Shown here one piece after another: positions 1 to 7,708 of a stretch of 64,000 nt of DNA. The translations under genes were made by a program, and so were the position numbers. The number at the start of each line of letters is the position of its first letter. Positions within the stretch are counted from its first letter, which is position 1. The DNA is from Alphaproteobacteria bacterium (GTDB lineage Bacteria > Pseudomonadota > Alphaproteobacteria > GCA-2731375). The stretch covers positions 194,842 through 258,841 of the forward strand of contig JADHTB010000002.1 in assembly GCA_016776605.1 (NCBI GenBank), in the 5' to 3' direction. The notes beneath the pieces are model-generated. The model had not been told where the DNA came from, made no database searches, and worked only from the letters and a program-made list of their open reading frames with translations.

Positions 1-415
1 ACGGCATTTCATATTCGCCAATGGCGCGAAATTGCGGCATCGCGGCGGCCCGCGCGCCGATGCGTTCGCCCGAAGAGCCGTTGCGCCCAATGGGGATCAG
101 CACATGATTGGCGACGCCCGCGACCAGGGCTGAAACGGCCGCCTGAATAGCGGCGACCGCGCTGGCCCCGCCCAGAGGTGTCACGGCCGAAAAACGCAGG
201 TCCTGCATACCCAGATTGGTGACGAATTCCTCCGCCACGACCTCCAGGCTGCCATAGGGGATCACGCCGTCGATGTCCGACGGCCGCAGCCCCGCATCCG
301 CGATTGCCTTCAGGGACGCCTCCATCTGCAAGGCGACCACCGATTTGCCGGAATTTTTAGTATAGGCGGTCTCGCCAATGCCCGTCACCGCGCACTTGTC
401 CATAAGACTAGTCAT
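1..415 (-). CDS. Thiolase-like (SCP2/lipid-transfer type) protein, 3' part cut by window edge
   Basis: Partial gene read on the minus strand from an ATG at 415, with a GGAG ribosome site 6 bases upstream. About 138 residues are visible. The N-terminus has the look of the SCP2-type thiolase family: a short strand ending in GIGET, then a long helix (about residues 22-40) followed by SDIDGVIPYG, and an Ala/Gly-rich segment where the active-site nucleophile region normally lies. No Cys is seen at that place, as in the non-condensing acyl-CoA-binding thiolase homologues often found beside CoA transferases. Substrate unknown; the catalytic C-terminal half is outside the window. Confidence 0.7.
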   Translation of the reverse strand, partial: MTSLMDKCAVTGIGETAYTKNSGKSVVALQMEASLKAIADAGLRPSDIDGVIPYGSLEVVAEEFVTNLGMQDLRFSAVTPLGGASAVAAIQAAVSALVAGVANHVLIPIGRNGSSGERIGARAAAMPQFRAIGEYEMP

Positions 416-758
416 GTTTTTCTCCGCTTTCGTTTGCCTGACTTATTTACCGGCATTATCCAGCAAGCGCGCCGGCTTCGCCAGCAGTTTACGATTCGGG
501 CCGCTGGACTTACGTCATGGCCGGGCGCTATAAGGGGCCGGTCGCTCGTGGAGCGATGAAGATAGGATGCTTGCCGTGATACCGCGCAAAGATCGATACC
601 AGCGAATTATGCCCTTGCCGGGCGTCTGTACCGGCGGGATGGGTGTGGGTATAGCCCGCACCTGTCAATGTCGCGCCTGAATATTCAGGCCCTGCGCTAT
701 TGGTAAAGCCAGCGCGACGAAACCAAGCATCTGAAATTTTTCGACGGGACCATTCCCG
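416..758. other. Intergenic region between divergent thiolase-like gene and cysS
   Basis: 343 bases with no convincing gene on the plus strand. Both flanking genes are read away from it, so their promoters should lie here, but I see no clear -35/-10 pair. On the minus strand a frame stays open through 528-758, outside the cysS coding region, and contains a THTHPAG motif; see the findings list for this possible gene remnant. Confidence 0.5.
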
Positions 759-2162
759 ATGACCACCCCAATGACCGCCCCGACGACCACCCCAATGGCC
801 ACAATGCAAAAACCATTGCAAATTCACAATACCGCTACCCGACGCAAGGAAACCTTCACGCCCATGCGGGCCGGCGAGGTGCGCCTCTATGTCTGCGGTC
901 CCACGGTTTATGACCTCGCCCATGTCGGCAATGCCCGTCCGGTAGTGGTTTTCGATAGTTTCGTACGTTTGCTGCGCCGCCTGTACGGCAAGGTAACTTA
1001 CGTGCGCAACATTACCGATATCGAGGACAAGATCATTGACCGGGCGCACGAGCTGGGCGTCACTATTGCCGCGCTGACGGCGGATACCACCCGTGTCTTT
1101 CATGAAGATATGGCGGCCCTGAATGCCTTGCCGCCCGATTTTGAACCGCGCGCCACCGAATATGTCGACGGCATGATCGCCATGACAGAGGTGCTGTTGG
1201 CCAAGGGCAATGCCTATGCCGCCGAGGGCCATGTCCTGTTCGATACCACTTCCATGGCCGACTATGGCATCTTCGCCAAACGCAGCCAGGACGAGTTGAT
1301 CGCCGGCGCCCGGGTCGAGGTGGCGCCCTACAAACGCAACGCCACGGACTTCGTGTTGTGGAAACCATCCTCCGATCAGCAGCCCGGCTGGGACAGCCCC
1401 TGGGGCAAGGGGCGGCCCGGCTGGCATCTGGAATGCTCGGTCATGGCCGAAGCATTGCTGGGCCAGACCTTTGACATTCATGGCGGCGGCGTCGATCTGG
1501 TATTTCCCCATCACCAGAACGAAATCGCGCAAAGCACCTGCGCCCACGATGGCGCGGCTTTTGCCAACTACTGGATGCACAATGGTCATGTGACCGTCGG
1601 CGGCGAGAAGATGTCCAAGTCCTTGGGCAATTTTCTGACCGTGAATGATCTATTGGCGGAGCAGCCGGGCGAGGCCATTCGTTTGACATTGTTGTCCGCG
1701 CACTATCGCCAGCCGCTGGATTTCTCCAAGGATGCGGTGGCCGAGTCCCGGCGCACCCTGGACCGTTGGTATCGCGCCATGGGGGCGGTGGAGGCGGCAG
1801 CCGATCTGCCCGAAGCGGTCGAGGCGGCCTTGTGCGATGATCTGAATATGCCCAGGGTAATCGCCGAGATGCATCGCCTGGCGGATCTGGCCATGGCCGG
1901 TGATCAAGCGGCGGCGGCGGCGTTGAAAGCGGTTGGCGGGGTCATGGGCCTGTTGGCGGCAACGCCGGAAGCCTGGTTCCAGGGGCAGGGAGGCGATGAC
2001 GGTCTATCGGCGGCGGCAATTGAAGGTTTAATCGAACAACGCCGCGTAGCGCGGCAAAACAAGGATTTTGCGGCCTCCGATCGCATTCGCGACGATCTGG
2101 CGGCGCAGGGCATCGTGCTGGAAGACGGCGCGGGCGGCACCACATGGCGGCGGGGCGGATAG
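759..2162 (+). CDS. cysS: Cysteinyl-tRNA synthetase
   Basis: Class I aminoacyl-tRNA synthetase that charges tRNA-Cys in the cytoplasm. The HIGH-type signature appears as YDLAHVGNARP near residue 54 and KMSKSLGN near residue 284. The zinc ligands of the family are visible: Cys in VCGPTVYD, Cys in HLECSVM, and His in GGGVDLVFPHHQNE. The C-terminal helical tRNA-binding part is present and total length (467 aa) is normal. The first 15 residues are a Thr/Pro/Met run encoded by a short duplicated DNA segment; ATGs at 794 and 803 lie just before the conserved QIHNTATR start, so the true start is probably one of these. It is followed by cimA after 4 bases. Confidence 0.97.
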   Translation: MTTPMTAPTTTPMATMQKPLQIHNTATRRKETFTPMRAGEVRLYVCGPTVYDLAHVGNARPVVVFDSFVRLLRRLYGKVTYVRNITDIEDKIIDRAHELGVTIAALTADTTRVFHEDMAALNALPPDFEPRATEYVDGMIAMTEVLLAKGNAYAAEGHVLFDTTSMADYGIFAKRSQDELIAGARVEVAPYKRNATDFVLWKPSSDQQPGWDSPWGKGRPGWHLECSVMAEALLGQTFDIHGGGVDLVFPHHQNEIAQSTCAHDGAAFANYWMHNGHVTVGGEKMSKSLGNFLTVNDLLAEQPGEAIRLTLLSAHYRQPLDFSKDAVAESRRTLDRWYRAMGAVEAAADLPEAVEAALCDDLNMPRVIAEMHRLADLAMAGDQAAAAALKAVGGVMGLLAATPEAWFQGQGGDDGLSAAAIEGLIEQRRVARQNKDFAASDRIRDDLAAQGIVLEDGAGGTTWRRGG

Positions 2163-2166
2163 GTCA

Positions 2167-3768
2167 ATGGCAAAAGAACGGCTCTATATTTTTGATACCA
2201 CCCTGCGTGATGGGGCCCAGACCTCGGGTGTCGATTTCTCGGTCGAGGACAAGCGCGCCATTGCCGAGGCGCTGGACCGTCTGGGCGTGGATTATATCGA
2301 AGGCGGTTGGCCCGGCGCCAATCCCACCGACACAAATTTTTTTGAAAACCCGCCGAACCTGAAGCGCGCCGTATTCACCGCCTTTGGCATGACCAAACGG
2401 CCCGGCCGCAGCGCCGACAATGATCCGGGCCTGGCCACGGTACTGGGCGCCCCCGTGGGTGCGGTCTGTCTGGTCGGCAAGACCTGGGATTATCACGTGG
2501 ACGTGGCCCTGGGCATCGAGCGAACCGAAAATATCGAGATGATCGGTCAATCCATTGCCGCCACCGTCGCCAAGGGACACGAGGCGCTATTTGACGCGGA
2601 ACATTTCTTCGATGGCTACAAGGCCAATCCGGACTTCGCCATGGCCTGCTTGCAATCGGCCCTGGATGCCGGTGCCCGCTGGATCGTGCTGTGCGATACC
2701 AACGGCGGCGCCTTGCCGCATGAAATCGCCCACATTGTCGGCGAAGTAACCAAGCATATCCCCGGCGATTACCTGGGCATCCATTGCCACAACGATACGG
2801 GGAACGCCATTGCCGGCAGTCTGGCCGCGGTACAGGCCGGCGTGCGTCAAATTCAAGGCAGCCTGAACGGCCTGGGCGAACGCTGCGGCAATGCGGATCT
2901 GGTCGCCCTGATCCCCACGTTAAACCTGAAGCCGGGCTTTGCCGAGAATTTTGAAACCGGTATCGATGCCGAAGGCCTGCGCCATTTGACCGCGACCTCG
3001 CATTTGCTGGATGAATTGTTGAACCGCGCGCCGGCGCGCCAAGCGCCCTATGTGGGGCCCTCGGCCTTTGCCCACAAGGGGGGACTGCATGTCTCGGCGG
3101 TGCTGAAAAATCCCGAAACTTACGAGCATATCGATCCCGCATTGGTGGGCAATAGCCGTCAGGTTCTGGTCTCCAATCAGGCGGGCCGCTCCAACATCCT
3201 GGCGCGTTTGGCCGAGATTGGCATCGAGATTGATGCGAAACATCCCGCCGTCGACCGCCTGCTGGAGGAGGTGAAGCAGCGGGAGTTCCTCGGTTACGCC
3301 TATGACGGGGCCGAGGCGAGTTTCGAGTTGATGGCCCGGCGGATCATGGGCGAGGTGCCGGACTATTTCGACGTCAGTAGTTTCCGCGTCATGGTAGAGC
3401 GGCGTTACAACGCCAAGGGCACGCTGATCACCATCTCGGAAGCCACCGTGAAGCTAACGGTGGACGGCCGCGAAATCATGTCCGTGTCCGAAGGCAACGG
3501 CCCGGTTAATGCCCTGGATAATGCCCTGCGCAAGGATATTGGCCGCTTTGCGCCGCACATTAACGATCTGGCATTGGTGGATTTCAAGGTGCGCATTCTG
3601 GACGGCGGTACTGGCGCGGTGACCCGGGTGCTGATCGAAAGCGCCGACGGCCAGGGCCGGCGCTGGTTTACGGTCGGGGTTTCGCCCAACATCGTGGATG
3701 CCTCGTTTCAGGCCCTGCTGGATTCAATTCGATATAAATTGTTCAAGGATGGCGCCAAGGCGTCCTAG
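2167..3768 (+). CDS. cimA: (R)-citramalate synthase
   Basis: Condenses pyruvate with acetyl-CoA to citramalate, giving a threonine-independent route to 2-oxobutyrate and isoleucine. The HMGL-like TIM barrel starts with YIFDTTLRDGAQ (near residue 5), followed by the citramalate-synthase-type EGGWPGANPTD, the HCHNDTG metal site and the GLGERCGNADL segment. A C-terminal regulatory LeuA-type domain occupies roughly residues 400-533. The ATG at 2167, 4 bases after the cysS stop, fits the family start; an upstream in-frame ATG would overlap cysS by about 90 bases. At 533 aa it matches the citramalate-synthase branch (TIGR00977 type) better than 2-isopropylmalate synthase. Confidence 0.93.
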   Translation: MAKERLYIFDTTLRDGAQTSGVDFSVEDKRAIAEALDRLGVDYIEGGWPGANPTDTNFFENPPNLKRAVFTAFGMTKRPGRSADNDPGLATVLGAPVGAVCLVGKTWDYHVDVALGIERTENIEMIGQSIAATVAKGHEALFDAEHFFDGYKANPDFAMACLQSALDAGARWIVLCDTNGGALPHEIAHIVGEVTKHIPGDYLGIHCHNDTGNAIAGSLAAVQAGVRQIQGSLNGLGERCGNADLVALIPTLNLKPGFAENFETGIDAEGLRHLTATSHLLDELLNRAPARQAPYVGPSAFAHKGGLHVSAVLKNPETYEHIDPALVGNSRQVLVSNQAGRSNILARLAEIGIEIDAKHPAVDRLLEEVKQREFLGYAYDGAEASFELMARRIMGEVPDYFDVSSFRVMVERRYNAKGTLITISEATVKLTVDGREIMSVSEGNGPVNALDNALRKDIGRFAPHINDLALVDFKVRILDGGTGAVTRVLIESADGQGRRWFTVGVSPNIVDASFQALLDSIRYKLFKDGAKAS

Positions 3769-3777
3769 GATCTGACA

Positions 3778-4548
3778 GTGGCCGGCACCGATTCAACCAG
3801 ACAGGCCGTGACGCCGGGGCCTACCCCGGCGATTATCCTGGTGCGGCCGCAGATGGGCGAGAATATTGGCGCCGCCGCCCGCGCCATGAAAAATTTTGGC
3901 CTTGACCGTCTGCGCCTGGTGGCCCCGCGGGATGGCTGGCCCAACCCGCGGGCTGTTGCCATGGCCAGCCGGGCCGATGATATTCTGGATCAGGCCACTC
4001 TGTATGCTGACGGCCCCGCGGCGGTGGCCGATCTGCACGCCGTCTATGCGACCACGGCGCGGGCCCGCGAGATGGAGAAACCCTGCCTGACCCCACGTGC
4101 GGCGGTGGCGGATATGCGGGACCGCCTGGGCCAGGGGCAACAGATTGGTATCTTGTTCGGCGGCGAGAAGGCCGGTCTGGACAATGATGATGCCACCCTG
4201 GCGCAAACGATCATTCAGGTACCTGCAAATCCGGCCTTTTCCTCGCTCAATCTGGGCCAGGCGGTGTTGCTGGTGGCCTATGAATGGTTTACCTCCGGTC
4301 CCTTGCCTGAAATGGAGGCCACCGGCGAGGGTCTGCCCGCCAGCCTGGACGAGCTGGCATTTTTCGAAAACCGGCTGGAGGACGAGCTGACCCGGCATGG
4401 TTTTCTTAAGCCACCGGAAAAGCGCCCCTCGATGATGCGCAACCTGCGTAATATCTTTCGCCGCGCCGATTTGACCGGCCAGGAGTTGCGCAGCCTGCAC
4501 GGTGTGGTCTCGGCCCTGATCCGCCGCGATGAGGATGCGGGGGTTTGA
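3778..4548 (+). CDS. trmJ: tRNA (cytidine/uridine-32-2'-O)-methyltransferase, TrmJ type
   Basis: SPOUT-class RNA methyltransferase expected to 2'-O-methylate position 32 of tRNAs using S-adenosylmethionine. The three SPOUT motifs are visible: motif 1 NIGAAARAMKNFG (near residue 29), motif 2 ILFGGEKAGLDNDD (near 124) and motif 3 SSLNLGQAVLLVAYEW (near 157), followed by the C-terminal helical extension of the TrmJ branch. It starts with GTG 9 bases after the cimA stop and is probably the last gene of cysS-cimA-trmJ. Specificity for residue 32 is assigned by family, not from sequence. Confidence 0.9.
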   Translation: MAGTDSTRQAVTPGPTPAIILVRPQMGENIGAAARAMKNFGLDRLRLVAPRDGWPNPRAVAMASRADDILDQATLYADGPAAVADLHAVYATTARAREMEKPCLTPRAAVADMRDRLGQGQQIGILFGGEKAGLDNDDATLAQTIIQVPANPAFSSLNLGQAVLLVAYEWFTSGPLPEMEATGEGLPASLDELAFFENRLEDELTRHGFLKPPEKRPSMMRNLRNIFRRADLTGQELRSLHGVVSALIRRDEDAGV

Positions 4549-4584
4549 TGCCATCCCCTTGGCCTGGTTATTTAAACTTGCCAT

Positions 4585-4612
4585 TTGACTTGCGCCCGTG
4601 GATTGGTATAAC
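4585..4612 (+). promoter_or_regulatory. Sigma-70-type promoter of rpsD
   Basis: TTGACT at 4585-4590 and TATAAC at 4607-4612, separated by 16 bases, lie about 90 bases upstream of rpsD in an otherwise gene-free stretch. It is one of the best consensus matches in the window and fits a strongly expressed ribosomal protein gene. Confidence 0.65.
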
Positions 4613-4699
4613 TCGCGCCACCTTGCGCCCCCCATCAAATTCATTGGTCGGTGGTCGGCGGCTGAATAATTAGACTTCATTGTTGAGAGACGGAATTAG

Positions 4700-5317
4700 A
4701 TGACGAAGCGACTGCGCTCGAAATACAAGCTGAACCGCCGGTTGGGCGAAAACCTGTGGGGCCGGCCGAAAAGCCCGGTCAACAAGCGTGACTATCCCCC
4801 GGGGCAGCACGGCCAGATGCGCCGGCGCAAACCGTCTGATTACGGCATTCAACTGGCCGCCAAGCAAAAGCTGCGCGGTTATTATGGCAATATCACGGAA
4901 AAACAGTTCCGCCGTACCTTTGCCGAGGCGGTGAAGGTCAAGGGCGATGCCACCGAAGGTTTGATCGGCCTGTTGGAAAGGCGTCTGGACGCGGTGGTCT
5001 ACCGCATGAAATTCGTCCCCACCGTTTTCTCGTCCCGGCAATTCATCAATCACGGTCATGTTCTGGTCAACGGCAAGCGGGTGAATATCGCTTCATACCG
5101 GGTATCGGAAGGCGATGTGATTGAGGTTAAGGAAAAATCCCGCGAGATGATCCTGGTCCTCGAGGCCATGGATTCGCCCGAACGGGAAGTGCCCGAATAT
5201 ATGGAAGTTGATTTCGGCAAGCGCCGCGGCACCTTTGTCCGCACGCCCAAATTTGCCGAAGTTCCCTACCCGGTCACCATGGAGCCGAACCTGGTCGTCG
5301 AGTATTATTCGCGCTAA
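4700..5317 (+). CDS. rpsD: 30S ribosomal protein S4
   Basis: Primary 16S rRNA-binding protein of the small subunit body. The sequence has the S4 N-terminal domain with the alphaproteobacterial start [14 protein letters not shown], then the S4 RNA-binding domain (about residues 95-160: [32 protein letters not shown]). Length of 205 aa is standard. It has its own promoter (4585-4612) and terminator (5368-5400), so it is transcribed alone and not in the alpha operon. No zinc-binding Cys cluster is present in the N-terminus, so this is the C-minus form. Confidence 0.99.
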   Translation: MTKRLRSKYKLNRRLGENLWGRPKSPVNKRDYPPGQHGQMRRRKPSDYGIQLAAKQKLRGYYGNITEKQFRRTFAEAVKVKGDATEGLIGLLERRLDAVVYRMKFVPTVFSSRQFINHGHVLVNGKRVNIASYRVSEGDVIEVKEKSREMILVLEAMDSPEREVPEYMEVDFGKRRGTFVRTPKFAEVPYPVTMEPNLVVEYYSR

Positions 5318-5367
5318 CACCTACGAAAAATTGCGTTGCTGAATGGCAGCGCAACTGACAAGATAAG

Positions 5368-5400
5368 AGCCGCCCAGTGCCAAAACTGGGCGGCTTTTTT
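5368..5400 (+). terminator. Rho-independent terminator of rpsD
   Basis: Perfect 11-base stem AGCCGCCCAGT (5368-5378) and ACTGGGCGGCT (5385-5395) around a 6-base loop, followed directly by a run of T to 5400. It lies 50 bases after the rpsD stop. Confidence 0.93.
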
Positions 5401-5415
5401 GTTGGGGGTTGGGCG

Positions 5416-5838
5416 ATGAAGAATATTTTCATGTTGGCGATGTTGCTGACAATGACGGGATTTATGCTGACGGCGTGTAAGACATCTGGTGTGGCTGTCA
5501 GCTCGCCTTCGACAAACATCGCTGGCGCCGCCGAAACCGGTGGGAGTGATGGCGGCGCCAGCGGCGATGGCGCAAGCGGCGGCAGTGGTAGTGGCGGTGG
5601 CAGTGGCAGTGGCAGTGGCAGTGGCGGAAGTAGTGGAAGCGGCGGCAGTGGCGGAAGTGGTGGAAGTGGTGGAAGCGGCGGCAGTGGCGGCAGTGGCGGC
5701 AGTGGCGGAAGTAGTGGAAGTAGTGGAAGTAGTGGAAGTGATTCCGCCAGCGCTTCGAGCGCCAGCGCTTCGAGCGCCAGCGCTTCGAGCGCCAGCGCTG
5801 ATGCCGACGGTGCGGCTAGCGCTGCTGGCCCAAAATAA
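5416..5838 (+). CDS. Small lipoprotein with Gly/Ser repeat tail
   Basis: Predicted 140-aa lipoprotein of unknown function. From ATG 5416 there is a signal peptide (MKNIF, hydrophobic stretch) ending in the lipobox LTAC with Cys at residue 22. After a short linker almost the whole mature protein is low complexity: Gly-Gly-Ser/Gly-Ser runs at about residues 44-110 and then Ser-Ala repeats. The start at 5416 is preferred because an upstream in-frame ATG lies inside the rpsD terminator stem. The repeats are GGC/AGT triplets and a 15-base tandem unit, so the length is likely to vary between strains. Such tails are typical of flexible spacers; no domain gives a function. Confidence 0.7.
   Translation: MKNIFMLAMLLTMTGFMLTACKTSGVAVSSPSTNIAGAAETGGSDGGASGDGASGGSGSGGGSGSGSGSGGSSGSGGSGGSGGSGGSGGSGGSGGSGGSSGSSGSSGSDSASASSASASSASASSASADADGAASAAGPK
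5591..5800 (+). repeat. Short tandem repeats in lipoprotein gene
   Basis: Two repeat tracts in series. The first, about 5580-5740, is built of triplets and hexamers of the type GGCAGT/GGAAGT encoding Gly and Ser. The second is a 15-base unit GCCAGCGCTTCGAGC in 3.6 direct copies at 5746-5760, 5761-5775, 5776-5790 and 5791-5800. All unit lengths are multiples of three, so changes in copy number keep the reading frame. Confidence 0.9.
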
Positions 5839-6222
5839 ACCACTGCCGGCTGACGCCGGTAGAATTGGGTGAATGCTTCTCGATGTACTGAAGTATGGTC
5901 TCATCATTCACCACCCCGCTTGTGGTACAGAAATAGCCCTGTGCCCAGAAATGACGGCCCCAGTATCGCTTTCGCAGTTCGGGGAATTCCATCTGGACCT
6001 TGCGCGAGGTGCGCCCCTTGACGCGCCGCATGACATCGCTCACCGCATGGTGGGTGGGATCGACACGAACATGTGGACATGGTCTGTGGACAAAACCCCC
6101 TTGATGATGGTGACCCCAATTTCCTCGCAGACTTGCCGGGCCACCTCGCGAACCCTCTCTCGCACCATGTCGCCCGGCGCGGCAACGCCCAGCGCGAAGA
6201 CGACGGACATATTCCAGGTCAA
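5816..6222 (-). pseudogene. tnpA: Frameshifted IS200/IS605-family TnpA transposase
   Basis: Remnant of a Y1 (HUH) transposase. Upstream part 6222-6040 reads VREVARQVCEEIGVTIIKG and the metal-binding DHVHMFVSIPP; it stops at about 6040. The other half, SDVMRRVKGRTSRKVQ, continues in another frame from about 6043 to 5816 and carries the catalytic-Tyr region WAQGYFCTTSG. In intact relatives the two segments are continuous, so one frameshift at about 6040-6046 has broken the gene. The extreme N-terminus is also poorly conserved. Small hairpins flank it at 5846-5859 and 6229-6244. Assigned from motifs only. Confidence 0.85.
5846..5859. repeat. Hairpin near one end of the IS200-type remnant
   Basis: CCGGC-TGAC-GCCGG, a perfect 5-base stem with 4-base loop, next to the 3' end of the tnpA remnant. 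IS200/IS605 elements carry subterminal hairpins that TnpA recognises; here it fits by position, but the true element end cannot be fixed from one copy. Confidence 0.4.
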
Positions 6223-6228
6223 TTTACC

Positions 6229-6244
6229 GCAACCTTTCAGTTGC
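6229..6244. repeat. Hairpin near the other end of the IS200-type remnant
   Basis: GCAAC-CTTTCA-GTTGC, 5-base stem and 6-base loop, lying at the 5' side of the tnpA remnant. It may be the second subterminal hairpin of the element. Confidence 0.35.
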
Positions 6245-6295
6245 GAGACCGGTTATACTTGTTGTCGCGGGTAAGCGGAATACCGCTATCAGGCG

Positions 6296-6796
6296 ATGAA
6301 ACGGATGCGTGTCATGGATGATTTTTGGCTGAGAATTCTTGTTGTCGGTGTGGTCGCCAATGTCGTCACGGATACCTATGAGTATTTGCTGGAACGCAGC
6401 CTGGGCAAGTCCCGCGACTGGCATCTGGTGGGGCGCTGGGTCGCCTATCTGGGCCGGGGTGTCTTCCGCCATGAGGGTATCAGCGACAGGCCCACCGTGC
6501 GCTACGAATTGGCCCTGGGCTGGGCCTTTCATTACCTCGTCGCCATCGTATTCGCCCAGGTCTATCTGCAATTCCTGGCCGCCGTGCTGGAGCAGCCCGC
6601 CAGTCTTTTGAACGGTTTGGCTTTTGGTCTGGTCACGGTGCTGGCGCCCTGGCTTGTCCTGATCCCCGGTCTGGGTGGTGGTTTCTTCGCCGCAAAAACC
6701 GGCCGGCCGATTTTCATCTGCGCCGTCAGCCTGTCCGTACACGCCATATTCGGCATCAGCCTGTATCTCGGCAGCCTGGTTTACGCCGCTATATGA
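6296..6796 (+). CDS. DUF2938-like inner-membrane protein
   Basis: 166-aa protein with about four hydrophobic segments (near residues 7-25, 75-98, 105-132 and 140-163). The pattern DRPTVRYELALGWAFHYLVAI in the middle and the C-terminal SLYLGSLVYA resemble the DUF2938 family of small membrane proteins, whose function is unknown. The stop overlaps the start of the next exporter gene by 4 bases (ATGA), so the two are probably translated together. An ATG at 6314 is an alternative start. Confidence 0.7.
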   Translation: MKRMRVMDDFWLRILVVGVVANVVTDTYEYLLERSLGKSRDWHLVGRWVAYLGRGVFRHEGISDRPTVRYELALGWAFHYLVAIVFAQVYLQFLAAVLEQPASLLNGLAFGLVTVLAPWLVLIPGLGGGFFAAKTGRPIFICAVSLSVHAIFGISLYLGSLVYAAI

Positions 6797-7692
6797 CAGG
6801 AACGGCGACGGGCCCAACACGTGCGGGCGCCGCGCCTTGGCGGGCGGCGGTTTATATGCTGGTGGCGTCGGCCTTGTTTTCCACCATGAACGCCCTGGCG
6901 AAGTTTTTGCTGGTTGCCGACGACGGGCCGGAAATGGGCGCCTTGCAGATTACCTTCGCGCGCTATGCCTTTGGCACGATGTTTTTGCTGCCGGCGTTGT
7001 ACGCCGCCCGTGTGATGCCGCGAACGGCGCATCCCTTGAAATACGCATTTCGGGCCAGCGCCGGCGTCGCCGGCGTCGCCCTGATGTTTTTTGCCATTGC
7101 GGTTATACCCCTGGCCAACGCCACGGCCATTGGTTTCAGTTCGCCTCTGTTTGCCATGATTTTTGCGGTGCTGTTGCTGGGTGAAAAGGCGAACCGGTTT
7201 CGCTGGCTGGCAGCCGTGCTGGGTTTTGCCGGCGTGGTCGTCATCGCGGCCCCTGATTTGTCTGCTTTCGGCAGTGCCTCGTTGCTGGCCGTGGCGGCGG
7301 CGGTTTGCATGGGCGGAGAAATCGCGGCCATAAAATGGCTTTCCCGCCTGGGCGACAGGGCGATCACCATGCTGTTCTTCGGCAACCTGTTCGGTGCCTT
7401 GATCGCCTCGCTGTTGGCGGTGCCCACATGGGTTTGGCCTGCACCTGGACAATGGCTGATATTGGCCGCCACCGGCCTTGTCGCCGTGGTGGGGCAACGC
7501 CTGTTGTTGCACGCTATGGCCATGGCGGATGCCAATTTCATCGCGCCCTTTTTATATTCATCGCTATTGTTTTCGGCACTATACGGCGTGCTTTTCTTCG
7601 ATGAAGTCCTGCGCCTGTCGCTGTTTTTTGGGATGATTATGATCGTCGGCAGCGGTCTGCTGCTGCTGCGTTTCGGACAGCAACGTGATTAG
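6793..7692 (+). CDS. EamA/DMT-family transporter
   Basis: 299-aa inner-membrane protein with ten predicted helices arranged as two EamA repeats (about residues 14-145 and 155-290). The first repeat ends in the usual pattern of a helix followed by LLGEKANRFRWLAAVLGFAGV and the second in FFDEVLRLSLFFG, the paired glutamate-containing loops of this family. EamA proteins export metabolites such as amino acids or sugars, but substrate cannot be read from sequence. It overlaps the preceding DUF2938-like gene by 4 bases. Confidence 0.88.
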   Translation: MTGTATGPTRAGAAPWRAAVYMLVASALFSTMNALAKFLLVADDGPEMGALQITFARYAFGTMFLLPALYAARVMPRTAHPLKYAFRASAGVAGVALMFFAIAVIPLANATAIGFSSPLFAMIFAVLLLGEKANRFRWLAAVLGFAGVVVIAAPDLSAFGSASLLAVAAAVCMGGEIAAIKWLSRLGDRAITMLFFGNLFGALIASLLAVPTWVWPAPGQWLILAATGLVAVVGQRLLLHAMAMADANFIAPFLYSSLLFSALYGVLFFDEVLRLSLFFGMIMIVGSGLLLLRFGQQRD

Positions 7693-7708
7693 GTCAGATC
7701 ATGTAGGC

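Noticed and set aside
2375..3142. 255-aa open frame on the minus strand
   Set aside because: Lies inside cimA, which has full family signatures; the frame is an Arg/Pro-rich shadow.
5580..5800. Possible CRISPR-like or non-coding repeat array
   Set aside because: Units are 3-15 bases with no spacers and encode Gly/Ser; simple coding repeats explain it.
5314..5907. Thr/Ser/Ala-rich frame opposite the lipoprotein gene
   Set aside because: Triplet repeats leave several frames open; only the plus strand has a signal peptide with lipobox.
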